A DNA stretch of 64,000 nt from JBOGVA01 sp050692195 (GCA_050692195.1 JBOGVA010000080.1:1-64000), one strand, 5' to 3'. Shown: positions 7,241 to 15,651, numbered from the stretch's first letter. Notes: generated by a model from the letters alone, not told the origin. A program made the numbers and translations.

Positions 7241-8437
7241 ATGTCCCACCGGCGCGGCCGGTCCCGGCGATCGCGGGGGGGTGCCTCAGGAGTCAGGTCC
7301 CGGAGCCCCGGCGGCCTCACCGCCGTCGTCGCCGCTCTCGGCGTGATCACGGTGATCGGGCTGGCGGCGCTGTGGCCCGGGGGCGACGTGCGAGGCGACC
7401 TCCAGGGCCTCGGCGTGGCCATCGCCGCTCAATCGTTCGAGGGGCGGGTGGCCGACACGCGGGAAGTCCCGTGTCAGGGCACCGAGCCCGAGCAGGACAT
7501 CCTGTGCCTCCGGGTCACCTTCGACCTGCTCGAGGGTCCGGATCGCGGCCGGGCTGTCTCCCAGGAGTTCCCGGTGACGGCCAACGTTCCTCGGTTCGAG
7601 GAGGGGGAGTCCGTCATCGTCGCTCACGATCCCCAGGCGGCCGAGGAGTTTCAGTACCGATTCGCCGACCGCGACCGGGAGTCCGTGTTGGCCTGGCTGG
7701 CCCTGGGCTTCGCGGTGGCGGTGGTTGTTCTGGGGCGGCTCCGGGGGCTCGCTGCGCTCGCCGGACTCGCCGCCACCTTCGTCGTCTTGCTGCGCTTCGT
7801 GCTACCGGCCATCCTGGAGGGGAAGAGTCCCCTCTTGGTCGCGGTGATCGGCGCGGCGCTCATCGCCTTCCTGGCCCTGTATCTTGCCCACGGCTTCACT
7901 CCCATGACCTCCGTCGCATTGATCGGCACGCTGGCGAGCCTGGCCCTCACCGCCGTCCTCGCCAGCGCGTTCGTGGAGGCCGCCCGGATCAGCGGCCTGG
8001 CCACGGAGGAGGCCCTGATCATCCGGGTGGGAGCGGCGCAGATCGACCTGGCCGGACTGGTCCTGGGGGGCGTGATCATCGGAGCCCTCGGCGCCATCGA
8101 CGACATGACGGTGACCCAGGCGTCGGCGGTGTGGGAGCTGCGCGCGGCGAATCCCGCGATGTCGGCGGGAGACCTCGCTCGCGCGGGCATGCGCATCGGC
8201 CGCGACCACGTGGCCTCCACGGTGAACACGCTGTTCCTCGCGTACGCCGGGGCGTCGATGCCGCTGCTCGTGCTGTTCGTGCTGTCTCGGCAGTCGCTGG
8301 CGACGGTGGCCAACACCGAGATCGTGGCCACGGAGATCGTCCGTACGCTCGTGGGAAGCATCGGGCTGGTTGCTTCGGTCCCTCTCACCACGTGGCTGGC
8401 CGCCTACATCGCCCCGCGGAGCGTTCCCGGGGACTGA
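7241..8437 (+). CDS. YibE/F-like multi-pass membrane protein
   Basis: The product has about 398 aa. After a basic N terminus there is one hydrophobic helix (about residues 26-46), then an extracytoplasmic beta-rich segment (FEGRVADTREVPCQ, FPVTANVPRFEEGE, VIVAHDP) and seven or so transmembrane helices. The stretch GALGAIDDMTVTQASAVWELR is characteristic of the YibE/YibF-like family, whose role is unproven. I begin at ATG 7241 because the upstream part of the frame overlaps the divergent gene and is not conserved in style. It converges with the zur gene 4 bp away. Confidence 0.8.
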   Translation: MSHRRGRSRRSRGGASGVRSRSPGGLTAVVAALGVITVIGLAALWPGGDVRGDLQGLGVAIAAQSFEGRVADTREVPCQGTEPEQDILCLRVTFDLLEGPDRGRAVSQEFPVTANVPRFEEGESVIVAHDPQAAEEFQYRFADRDRESVLAWLALGFAVAVVVLGRLRGLAALAGLAATFVVLLRFVLPAILEGKSPLLVAVIGAALIAFLALYLAHGFTPMTSVALIGTLASLALTAVLASAFVEAARISGLATEEALIIRVGAAQIDLAGLVLGGVIIGALGAIDDMTVTQASAVWELRAANPAMSAGDLARAGMRIGRDHVASTVNTLFLAYAGASMPLLVLFVLSRQSLATVANTEIVATEIVRTLVGSIGLVASVPLTTWLAAYIAPRSVPGD

Positions 8438-8441
8438 GGGA

Positions 8442-8915
8442 TCAGGCGCACCTTCGGCAGAGGCCGATGAGGTCGATCCGGTGGGTCTCGGGGGTGAATC
8501 CGGCGCGGGCGGCCGCCTGGGCCATGGCCTCCTCGACGCGGCGCTCCAGCGGTCCGGAGGCGGAGAAGTCCTCGACGGTTCCGCACGACGCGCAGACCAG
8601 GTGGTGGTGGTGGCGAGTGAGGTCCTCGGCCAGCTCGAACCGGGCGTGGTCGCCCCCCGTCACCAGACGACGTACCACCCGGGCGGCCTCGAGGACCGCC
8701 AGGTTCCGGTACGCCGAGGACAGGGCCAGGCCTCGCCGGCGTCCGATGATCTCCCGGATGGTCAACGGCTGGCCCGCACCGGCCAGGATCTCCACCACGG
8801 CCAGACGGTTGCGCGTGGCTCTCTGGCCGGCCGCCTCGAGCCGGGCGGCGGCTTCCTCCCGAGGGGTGGGTGGTGAGTTCCCCTGACGGGCGGACGATCG
8901 GCGATCGGCAGTCAT
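8442..8915 (-). CDS. zur: Fur-family metalloregulator, probably Zur
   Basis: The 157-aa protein has a winged-helix N-terminal half (GQRATRNRLAVVEIL, then SSAYRNLAVLEAARVV) and a C-terminal dimerisation half with the His-rich segment RHHHHLVCASCGTVEDF. Two CxxC pairs (CASC and CRRC) form the structural zinc site of Fur-family proteins. It is the last gene of znuA-znuC-znuB-zur, overlapping znuB by ATGA (8912-8915). That placement makes zinc the likely metal and this protein the repressor of its own operon. Fur, Mur or Nur cannot be excluded from sequence alone. Confidence 0.85.
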   Translation of the reverse strand: MTADRRSSARQGNSPPTPREEAAARLEAAGQRATRNRLAVVEILAGAGQPLTIREIIGRRRGLALSSAYRNLAVLEAARVVRRLVTGGDHARFELAEDLTRHHHHLVCASCGTVEDFSASGPLERRVEEAMAQAAARAGFTPETHRIDLIGLCRRCA

Positions 8916-9787
8916 CGCAGGCGGGGGAGCGCGGACTCGGAAGGCGCGGCGACGTGCCGCCGCCACGCCCCCGTGGCCAGGAAGGTCGCCGCGAACGCAG
9001 CGGCGGCGACGAGGACGATGGTGCCGCCGGGAGCCAGCCCCCAGGCGCGGGCCGCGCCCAGCCCGACCACGACCGAGCCCATCCCCACGGCCACCGCGCC
9101 GGCGACCGTGCCCCGGAAGGACCGGGCCACGAGCTGGCCGGTGGCCACGGGCAGGACCATGAGCGCGGCCACCAGGAGGAGGCCCACCACGCGCATCGCC
9201 GCCACGACGGTCAGGGCGGTGAGGGCGGCCAGGACCGTGTTCACCGCGTCGACGGGCACCCCGCCCACGCGGGCGGATTCCTCGTCCACCACGACCGAGA
9301 AGAGGGCTCTCCCCGTCACCGCGACGGTGCCGACGATGACCGCGCCCAGCACGATCACCGTCCAAACGTCGCCCGCCGTGACGGTGAGGATCGAGCCGAA
9401 GAGATAGGACAGGATGCCGGCGTCGAATGATGCGGCCAGTCCGGTGAGCACTACCCCCGCGGCGATCCCGCCGTAGAAGAAGAGGGCCAGCGCCAGGTCT
9501 CCGGACGTTCGCCCGCGGGCTCGCAGCCGCTCGATGGCCACGGCGCCGCCGACCGCCACGGCGAGGGCCGTCCACCCGGCCCAGATTCCGAACCGGGTCT
9601 CGAGGAGGAGGCCCGCGGCCACCCCGGCGAACGCCAGGTGCCCGATGCCGTCGCCGAGCAGCGAGAGGCGCTTCGGCACCAGGTACGCCCCGATGAGCGG
9701 AGCGGTGGCTCCCACCACCATCCCCGCCACCAGGGCGAGCTGCATGTACTCGCGGTCGAAGGGCCAGGGGAAGGAGACGGCGGTCAC
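8912..9787 (-). CDS. znuB: zinc/manganese ABC transporter permease
   Basis: The product has about 291 aa with eight or nine hydrophobic helices and the ABC-3 family pattern (GATAPLIGAYLVPKRLSLLGDG, GHLAFAGVA, then VVDEESARVGGVPVDAVN). It forms the membrane channel of a zinc or manganese importer. I favour the GTG at 9787, which overlaps the ATPase stop as GTGA. The ATG at 9805 would add six residues. Confidence 0.88.
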   Translation of the reverse strand: MTAVSFPWPFDREYMQLALVAGMVVGATAPLIGAYLVPKRLSLLGDGIGHLAFAGVAAGLLLETRFGIWAGWTALAVAVGGAVAIERLRARGRTSGDLALALFFYGGIAAGVVLTGLAASFDAGILSYLFGSILTVTAGDVWTVIVLGAVIVGTVAVTGRALFSVVVDEESARVGGVPVDAVNTVLAALTALTVVAAMRVVGLLLVAALMVLPVATGQLVARSFRGTVAGAVAVGMGSVVVGLGAARAWGLAPGGTIVLVAAAAFAATFLATGAWRRHVAAPSESALPRLR

Positions 9788-10533
9788 CGAAGCTCCTCGA
9801 GCCACAGGGGCAGGTCCTCGGCGTGCACTCCCAGACTCACGCCGGTCTTCACCAGGGCGTCAGGCGTTCCGTCGAAGAGAACCTTGCGCTTGAGGACCAC
9901 CACCCGGGTGAGGTCGGAGGCCACCGCGCCGAGCTCGTGAGAGGCCAGGAGGACGGCGGCGTCGTGGTCCTCGATCATGTGGGTGAGCGAGTCCCGGAAG
10001 AGGCGCTGCGACTCCGCGTCCACGCCGGCCACGGGTTCGTCGAGGACGAGCACGTTCGGTTCGCTCACCAACGCCTTGGCGATGAACGCGCGCTGCTGCT
10101 GTCCGCCGGAGAGCTCGCTCACCCGGCGGGCCCGGAGCTCGAGGAGCGCCACCGAAGCCATGGCGTGCTCCGCCGCCTCCCGGTCGGCGCGGGAGAGGCG
10201 GCGCCACCAACCCCGCCGGGCCAGCCGGCCGGCGGAGACGATCTCCTCCACGGTGGCGGGAAGATCCCGGGCCAGCGCGGGCCGCTGGGGGACGTAGCCG
10301 ATGCGCCATCGCTCGGTGAGCCGTTCCGGAGGTTCGCCCAGCAGCCGGACCGTCCCCACGCTGGGTGTGAGGAGTCCGAGCAACACGCGGAGGAGCGTCG
10401 ACTTCCCCGACCCGTTCGGGCCGACGAGAGCCACGAACTCGCGGCGGCGGAGGATGAAGTCGACGTCCTCGAGGGCGGGCTCGGCCCCGTAGGAGAAACC
10501 CACCCCCTCCGCGGCGAGAACCGCCTCCATCAC
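9784..10533 (-). CDS. znuC: zinc/manganese ABC transporter ATP-binding protein
   Basis: The 249-aa ATPase has Walker A GPNGSGKST (about residues 38-46), signature LSGGQQQR, Walker B VLVLDEP and switch His in LLASHEL. The length and the stretch FSYGAEPALEDVDFILRRREF fit the metal-import subfamily. Its ATG overlaps the znuA stop by ATGA (10530-10533). It powers import through the following permease gene. Confidence 0.9.
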   Translation of the reverse strand: MMEAVLAAEGVGFSYGAEPALEDVDFILRRREFVALVGPNGSGKSTLLRVLLGLLTPSVGTVRLLGEPPERLTERWRIGYVPQRPALARDLPATVEEIVSAGRLARRGWWRRLSRADREAAEHAMASVALLELRARRVSELSGGQQQRAFIAKALVSEPNVLVLDEPVAGVDAESQRLFRDSLTHMIEDHDAAVLLASHELGAVASDLTRVVVLKRKVLFDGTPDALVKTGVSLGVHAEDLPLWLEELR

Positions 10534-11417
10534 GCGCCTCCTCGGCAGCCCAACGCCTCGCGAAGAGCCCGGAGGTTTCGCTCCATGAGGCGCACGTAGG
10601 TTGCCTCCGAGTCGGCCTCCCGCGACACGCCCTCCAGCGGATCGAGCGTGGCCACCCGGGCCCCGGTCTCCCGGGCCAGGGTCTCGGCGACCCGCGGGCC
10701 CACCAACGGCTCGGTGAACACCGTCGTGACGCCTTCCCGCACGATGAGGTCCTCGAGCTCGGCGAGCGTGGCCGGGTCCGGCTCGGCCTCGGGGGAGAGC
10801 CCGGAGACCGATCGCTGCACGAGGTCGTAGCGGCGGGCCAGATGACCGAAGGCCTCGTGCGTGGTGACGAACGTCCGCCGCTCGCAGCTCTCGAGCTCTT
10901 CCTGGAACCTCCGGTGCAAGACCTCGATCTCTTCTCGGAACTCTGCCGCCCCCTCCTCATACGTTGGCGATCCCTGCGGGTCGATCTCGGAGAGCGCTCG
11001 GGCCACCACTTCCACGATCTCCGCCATCAGGAGAGGGTCGAGCCAAATGTGCGGGTCGGTGGCCTCCTCGGGTAGCACCTCGGCGACGATGTCCATGCTG
11101 ATCCCGTCGCGTTGGGCGACGATCTCCTCGACGGCGGGCTGGAACCCGCCGCCCACGTAGAGGGCGAGATCGGCGTCGAGCAGCAGGTCGACCTGGTCGG
11201 GGGAGAGCTCGATGTCGTGGGGCTCCGCTCCGGAGGGAACCAGGTTGGTGACGTCGGCCTGTTCGCCCCCCACGCGTTCGGCCGCTTCGAGCAGGGGGAA
11301 CACGCTAACGGCCACGGAAATTGTCCCTTCGTCCGCCCCGGTTCGCGGGCTCGTGGGGGAGCACGCGCTCCCCAACGCGAGCAGCATCGCCGAACCAAGA
11401 ATGAGAATCAACCTCAT
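10530..11417 (-). CDS. znuA: zinc/manganese-binding lipoprotein
   Basis: The 295-aa protein starts with a lipoprotein signal (lipobox LGSAC, Cys about residue 19). The cluster A-I metal-binding fold is shown by GAEPHDIELS, DPHIWLDP and THEAFGHLARRY, which supply the three His ligands, and by the late GVTTVFTEPLV (Glu) and ATLDPLEG (Asp). It captures the metal outside the membrane and hands it to ZnuB/ZnuC. There is no long His-rich loop between the first two ligands, so manganese cannot be ruled out. The ATG lies within a palindrome that looks like a Zur box. It is the first gene of the operon. Confidence 0.88.
   Translation of the reverse strand: MRLILILGSAMLLALGSACSPTSPRTGADEGTISVAVSVFPLLEAAERVGGEQADVTNLVPSGAEPHDIELSPDQVDLLLDADLALYVGGGFQPAVEEIVAQRDGISMDIVAEVLPEEATDPHIWLDPLLMAEIVEVVARALSEIDPQGSPTYEEGAAEFREEIEVLHRRFQEELESCERRTFVTTHEAFGHLARRYDLVQRSVSGLSPEAEPDPATLAELEDLIVREGVTTVFTEPLVGPRVAETLARETGARVATLDPLEGVSREADSEATYVRLMERNLRALREALGCRGGA
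11402..11416. promoter_or_regulatory. putative Zur/Fur-type operator over the znuA start codon
   Basis: The 15-mer TGAGAATCAACCTCA is a 7-1-7 inverted repeat (TGAGAAT / TGAGGTT on the other strand) of the size and flavour of actinobacterial Zur boxes. Its right half overlaps the ATG of znuA at 11415-11417. Binding there would block initiation of the operon that encodes the putative Zur. The match is by eye. Confidence 0.4.
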
Positions 11418-11498
11418 TTTCTGCGAGCGAGCCTAGCAGGGGGGATCCAAGCAGGCAACCAGGACCGAGAGGGCTTGTCTATCGGACCGCCTCGTTGG

Positions 11499-11544
11499 GT
11501 GCGCCGGGAGGGATTCGAACCCCCGACCCGCTGCTTAGAAGGCA
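11499..11544 (-). repeat. att direct repeat: detached 3' fragment of tRNA-Arg(TCT)
   Basis: These 46 bp are identical to 32243-32288. They correspond to the 3' half of tRNA-Arg (TCT), from the anticodon loop through the T arm to the discriminator. Beyond 11544 the sequence leaves the tRNA (CGGAAG instead of GCCGCT). This is the structure expected at the distal end of an element that integrated into the 3' end of the tRNA gene. Confidence 0.93.
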
Positions 11545-11865
11545 CGGAAGCCTGAACGGTGTGCTTTCCAGGGAAAACGCAGGTCAACCGTGAGCGAAAT
11601 GGGCTGAGTTATCAGCTGAAATGTCACCCCTGGAAGGTGTCCCCTTTTAGACGACGATTCGCGCGATTGTCGCTCTCCGGCGAGCCCTCCAGTCGTGCGG
11701 AGCCTGTGAGACCATCGAGGGCACCGACGACACGGTTGCCAGGGGCCTCGCGAGACGTGCCGACAGCCACAAGTATCGGCCCTCGAGGCCATACAGCCCG
11801 CTCCAGTAGCAAATTCAGGCATCGTCTTGCCAATGTTTTCAGGATTGGCCTAAACTTTGGACCGC
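11545..11865. other. non-coding left end of the island, with a possible IS end remnant
   Basis: I see no convincing gene here. At 11581-11646 the minus strand reads AGGGGTGACATTTCAGCTGA, then about 20 bp later CATTTCGCTCACGGTTGACC. These are two imperfect copies of a (G)TGAC/ATTTC-GCTGA-like unit, reminiscent of the multiple terminal repeats of IS21-like elements. A short minus frame (11624-11833) ends in it and has no recognisable homology by eye. The promoter of the regulator at 11866 must lie in the right part. Confidence 0.35.
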
Positions 11866-12621
11866 ATGCCCCACGCTGAGTCGCGAAAGCCGTTCAAGTT
11901 CCGTTCCGTGCAACGGCACAGAACGTCTTCGCTGGTGGCCAGCCAGGTGCTCAGTGAGATCGCTGCGGGAAGTTTGCCACCGGGCACCCGCCTTCCGCCG
12001 GAAAGGGAGCTAGCCATTCAAATGGGGGTCAGCCGCACCATTCTCAGGGAGGCCTTGTCCGGGCTCCAGCTTCTCGGGGTTATCAGACGTGTTGCTGGCG
12101 ACGGTACCTACGTCCAGAGTTGGACAGAACCATTCTCCGCAAACCAGGGGCTTTCATTAGGAGAAGGGGCCCTGGGAATGGCAAGGCTCTATCAAGCCCG
12201 AGAGGCCTTAGAGATCGGTGTCGTTGCCATCCTGTTAGAGAAAGATTCTGTCGACCTATCTGCCTGCTGGGAGTGCATCGCTGGCATGGGAGACGCTGTG
12301 AGGACAAGCGAAAGAGACCGCTATCTTGAACTGAATCTCAACTTTCACGTGAGGTTGGCGGAGGCGACCAGGAATCCGATCCTCGCCGAGCTGACTGCTT
12401 CGCTCGTTTCTCGTATGCATGACTTTGATGTGCTCCTGGAGGTGCTGCATACGAATCAATCGGCCGAGAGATCAGTCCAGAACCATGAAGGAATGCTTCT
12501 CCTGCTAGAAAGGAAGGATGCCGGCGTGATCCAGGCGGTCTCTCATCACTACCGGGATTACCCTTGGACCGCTTCTCTGAATTGGCCGACAGCTGTGGTG
12601 TCATCTGAGGAAGTCACCTGA
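11866..12621 (+). CDS. GntR-family transcriptional regulator, FadR/FCD subgroup
   Basis: The 251-aa product has an N-terminal winged helix (SLVASQVLSEIAAGSLPPGT, RLPPERELAIQMGVSRTILREAL, GVIRRVAGDGTYV). A helical ligand-binding FCD domain follows (YQAREALEIGVVAILLE and the later LNFHVRLAEATRNPIL). The FCD metal/ligand site normally includes Asp and His residues; His in NFHVRLAEAT is visible. Such proteins respond to small acids or amino acids and control nearby catabolic operons, so it is the likely local regulator of the CoA-transferase/thiolase genes, which start 8 bp downstream. The ATG at 11866 is preferred over TTG at 11857. Confidence 0.88.
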   Translation: MPHAESRKPFKFRSVQRHRTSSLVASQVLSEIAAGSLPPGTRLPPERELAIQMGVSRTILREALSGLQLLGVIRRVAGDGTYVQSWTEPFSANQGLSLGEGALGMARLYQAREALEIGVVAILLEKDSVDLSACWECIAGMGDAVRTSERDRYLELNLNFHVRLAEATRNPILAELTASLVSRMHDFDVLLEVLHTNQSAERSVQNHEGMLLLLERKDAGVIQAVSHHYRDYPWTASLNWPTAVVSSEEVT

Positions 12622-12628
12622 TACCGCA

Positions 12629-13819
12629 ATGGATCGACAGGGGCCGCTCACCAATCTGAGGGTCGTTGATGCAGGCACGACGCTGGCTGGACCGATGGCG
12701 GGGACCCTTCTGGCAGACCTTGGGGCTGATGTAATCAAGATCGAGCACCCGAAGGGCGGCGATTCCTTGCGAAGCTGGGGGCCGTTTAAGCGAGAGGAAT
12801 CACTGTGGTGGAAAGTCACGGCGCGTAATAAGAAGCTGATTACCTTGGACTTGTCTTGTGAAGAGGGACAAGAGCTTTTCCGTACTCTCATTGGCAGGGT
12901 TGATGTGGTCATTGAGAACTTCCGGCCGGGGACTTTCGAACGTTGGTCTTTGGGGCCGGTGACCCTCTTTGCCCTCAATCCGTCTTTAGTTCTAGTGCGG
13001 ATAAGCGGATTTGGTCAGGAAGGCCCGTATCGAAGCCAACCAGGCTACGGGACGATTGCTGAGGCATTGACTGGCATTCCGTACTTCACGGGCTTCGCCG
13101 ACGCGGCGCCCACGTTCTCTGCCTTCCCCTTGGCGGACGCCGTCGCAGCGCTTTTTGCGGCGATCGGAGCCCTTGCAGCCGTCTCGAATCCGAGTGCTCG
13201 CGGGCAGGTTGTCGATGTTTCGCTGTTCGAGCCATTGTTTCGTCTTGTCGAGAGCCAAGTAATTGGGTATCAGCAACTCGGGATTGTAAAGGAGCGGGCA
13301 GGCAACAGGTTGGCTGAGGACGCCCCCCGCAACGCATACCAAACTCGCGATGGAGGATGGATCGCTATCTCGGCCAGCTCGGATCGGACGTTCCACCGTC
13401 TTTGTCGAGCCATTGGCCGATCAGATCTGATCGAGGACGAAAGGTTCTCCTCGAATAGGGCTCGCGTTAGAAACAATGACGAGCTCGACAAGATAATTGA
13501 CGGCTGGATGCACGGCAGGTCCCGCGACGAGGCGATGGCTCGTCTGGAGGAGTTCGACGTCGTAGCGGGTCCCGTCTTGAACATTGGTGAGATATTCGAG
13601 CATCCACTGTTTACGGCACGCGACGCAATCGTGTCAGCGTCCGACGAGTTGCTCGGTGTGCTTGCAATGCCGGGGGTCGTTCCGAGGTTCTCGAATACAC
13701 CTGGCGCTGTCAGATTCCCAGGCGGCCGACTCGGTAGAGACAATCGCAACTTCTATTGCGACGAGCTTGGGATGAGTGAGGCGGAATTCCAGGAGCTTGC
13801 TGCTCGGGGAGTCATCTAG
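12629..13819 (+). CDS. CaiB/BaiF family (class III) CoA-transferase
   Basis: The 396-aa protein shows the family features: NLRVVDAGTTLAGPMAGTLLADLGADVIKIE at the start (first about 40 residues), then NKKLITLDL, VIENFRPGTFERW and GFGQEGPY. The likely nucleophilic Asp is in PLADAVAAL. Class III enzymes move CoA between a CoA ester and a free acid, activating acids such as carnitine, oxalate, bile acids or succinate analogues. It is followed after 2 bp by a thiolase-like gene, so it probably activates the acid that the thiolase/DUF35 pair acts on. The substrate cannot be told from sequence. Confidence 0.9.
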   Translation: MDRQGPLTNLRVVDAGTTLAGPMAGTLLADLGADVIKIEHPKGGDSLRSWGPFKREESLWWKVTARNKKLITLDLSCEEGQELFRTLIGRVDVVIENFRPGTFERWSLGPVTLFALNPSLVLVRISGFGQEGPYRSQPGYGTIAEALTGIPYFTGFADAAPTFSAFPLADAVAALFAAIGALAAVSNPSARGQVVDVSLFEPLFRLVESQVIGYQQLGIVKERAGNRLAEDAPRNAYQTRDGGWIAISASSDRTFHRLCRAIGRSDLIEDERFSSNRARVRNNDELDKIIDGWMHGRSRDEAMARLEEFDVVAGPVLNIGEIFEHPLFTARDAIVSASDELLGVLAMPGVVPRFSNTPGAVRFPGGRLGRDNRNFYCDELGMSEAEFQELAARGVI

Positions 13820-13821
13820 TC

Positions 13822-14973
13822 GTGGGTGATCCAGTGATCGTCGCTTACGGGCGTAGCCCGTATGAGAGACGGAGCTCTAGGTCAACTGTTTGGCATCTTG
13901 GGCAGGCTGTTCTCGAGGCAACAGAGACGGCAGGTCTCTCGCCGCACGCCATTGACGGATTGGCTCTTACGTCCTTCACGCTTCGCCCCGACAACGTAGT
14001 CACCTTCGCAGAATGTCTTGGGCTGGAGCTGCAATGGGCATGGGAGGGAAAGGCGGGGGGAGCTTCTGGGGTGTCCGGTCTCCTTGCAGCGGCGGATGCT
14101 ATCAAGGGTGGCCGCGCATCCGTCGTCGTTTGTGTTGCCGGAGATGCGCTCACTGTAGGAGCGCACGACGAGATGATAGCGAGCTTCAGTTCCCCAATAC
14201 GCGACTTCCTATCGCCGCTTGGGTTCGGCGGAGCCAATGGAATGTTTGCTTTGGTTCAGAGTCGGCACATGGCTCTATTCGGTACGAGACGTGATCAGCT
14301 TGGCCGTCTCGCCGTTGCCCAGCGCAGGAATGCCATGCCCAACCCGTGTGCCTTGTTCAGGGAGCCCTTAGAACTCGACGAATATTTGAACGCCCGGCGG
14401 ATAGTCGACCCCATCGGGCTCTTCGATTGCGTTCTGCCCTGTTCCGGGGCGGAGGCAGTCTTAGTCGTCGATAGAGAGCAGAACTCCTGGATTACACGAC
14501 CAATGATTGAGCTCCGATCCGGTTACGAGCTACATAATTTCCGCCCCGGCGATGTCGCTCCAGTCACGTACGGGTGGACCGCGTTTCAGAAGCGACTGTT
14601 CGCTGATGCGGGGCTCGAGCACGACGATATTGACTGCGTACAGCTCTACGATGACTATCCCATCATGGTCGGGATTCAGCTTGAAGACTTGGGATTCTGT
14701 GACAAGGGCGCTGCTGGTTCCTATCTCGAGGGCTTGGATATCTCCCCCTCAGGCAATCTCCCACTCAATACGGGTGGGGGACAGCTGTCTGTTGGTCAGA
14801 GCGGGGCAGGCGGAGGAATGATCGGTCTCGTCGAGGCAGTGCAGCAGCTACAGTGGGAAGCGGATGGCCGACAGGTGCCCAATGCGCGGACTGCGTTGGT
14901 ATCAGGGTTCGGGATGGTCAGTTATGGCCGAGGACTATCAACCGGTGCACTCATCCTGGAGAGAGGCTCATGA
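13822..14973 (+). CDS. thiolase-fold (SCP-x/Ltp-type) acyl-CoA enzyme
   Basis: The 383-aa protein has the thiolase layout of the lipid-transfer-protein group: VIVAYGRSPYERR near the start, GVSGLLAAADAIKGGRASVVVCVAGD, and the late NTGGGQLSVGQSGAGGGMIGLVEAVQQL. In the first half, the usual nucleophile motif (C-G-S/A) is replaced by KAGGASGV, with no Cys. In this subgroup that is typical of aldolase/retro-aldol partners rather than true thiolases. The start is a GTG at 13822, two bases after the CoA-transferase stop. It overlaps the DUF35 gene by ATGA. Ltp-type enzymes paired with DUF35 proteins cleave branched or hydroxy acyl-CoA side chains; that role is inferred here. Confidence 0.82.
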   Translation: MGDPVIVAYGRSPYERRSSRSTVWHLGQAVLEATETAGLSPHAIDGLALTSFTLRPDNVVTFAECLGLELQWAWEGKAGGASGVSGLLAAADAIKGGRASVVVCVAGDALTVGAHDEMIASFSSPIRDFLSPLGFGGANGMFALVQSRHMALFGTRRDQLGRLAVAQRRNAMPNPCALFREPLELDEYLNARRIVDPIGLFDCVLPCSGAEAVLVVDREQNSWITRPMIELRSGYELHNFRPGDVAPVTYGWTAFQKRLFADAGLEHDDIDCVQLYDDYPIMVGIQLEDLGFCDKGAAGSYLEGLDISPSGNLPLNTGGGQLSVGQSGAGGGMIGLVEAVQQLQWEADGRQVPNARTALVSGFGMVSYGRGLSTGALILERGS

Positions 14974-15383
14974 CGGAACTTCCTCCACAGAACCTGACTG
15001 AGCCGGTCCTTCCATGGCGGGAGGATACGAGGGAGGGCTGGATTCAGCAGCGGTGTACCAAGTGCGGCCACGCGGTGTGGTTCCCCCGGGATCGCTGTCC
15101 GGCGTGTTGGTCAGATGACCTCCATTGGGAGCCAGCAGAGGGGAGGGGTGAAGTCATCGCGAGTGCTCTAGTACACCGCCCTCACCACCCCTCCTTTAGG
15201 GTCCATACGCCCTTCACCATCCTCGTCGCGGCCTTGCCGAACGGCTCGCTGGTATGTGCGCTCGCAAGGGGAAGCGCTGACCCCATTGCTGTTGGCAGCA
15301 CGGTACTTCTTACTCGTGGGGAAGGATTGCTTCCTGATTCGGTGGTTCCTGTAGCCGTAGCGGGGGAGCCGCGGAATGCTTAG
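14970..15383 (+). CDS. DUF35 Zn-ribbon/OB-fold protein, partner of the thiolase-like enzyme
   Basis: The 137-aa product holds a four-cysteine zinc ribbon (CTKCGHAVWFPRDRCPAC, about residues 28-45). A short OB-fold follows (GRGEVIASALVHR, then PFTILVAALPNGSLVCAL and VGSTVLL). Such proteins bind thiolase-like enzymes and hand over acyl-CoA substrates. The ATG overlaps the stop of the upstream gene (ATGA at 14970-14973), which supports a tight 1:1 complex. Confidence 0.88.
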   Translation: MTELPPQNLTEPVLPWREDTREGWIQQRCTKCGHAVWFPRDRCPACWSDDLHWEPAEGRGEVIASALVHRPHHPSFRVHTPFTILVAALPNGSLVCALARGSADPIAVGSTVLLTRGEGLLPDSVVPVAVAGEPRNA

Positions 15384-15577
15384 GAGTCGATCGACTTTGA
15401 TCGCGCCCGCAATCATGACCGGCGGCGTTTGGAAAGGAGGTAGCGGGAACGTCATCGGTAAGTCAGAAAGACGGAGACCATGCAGATCCGGCGGTGTTCC
15501 AAGCACTGACGAGTTAGTGAACTCTGGAAGACCTTGGTCGTCCCATGGACGTTCAGGCCGCTGGGCATGAGGTTAAA

Positions 15578-15611
15578 GTACCTTCAACACCGCGCTTGCA
15601 TCCGAAGGTAC
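15578..15611. promoter_or_regulatory. inverted repeat upstream of the amidase gene
   Basis: GTACCTTC (15578-15585) and GAAGGTAC (15604-15611) are perfect inverted copies 18 bp apart. They lie 41 bp upstream of the GTG start of the amidase gene, in the only sizeable gap of this part of the island. It could be an operator for a dimeric regulator or an RNA hairpin. No promoter is obvious beside it. Confidence 0.3.
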
Positions 15612-15651
15612 CAGCAGAACGAATGAGTGGACAAGAGGAGGGAGGAGCAGG

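Noticed and set aside
11499..11544. A second functional tRNA-Arg gene
   Set aside because: Only the 3' half is present; the 5' acceptor strand, D arm and half of the anticodon stem are missing.
11535..11822. Minus-strand 95-codon frame starting inside the island and ending in the att repeat region
   Set aside because: It has no ribosome site or family signature; it was considered as an integrase or excisionase remnant, but no catalytic motif is present.
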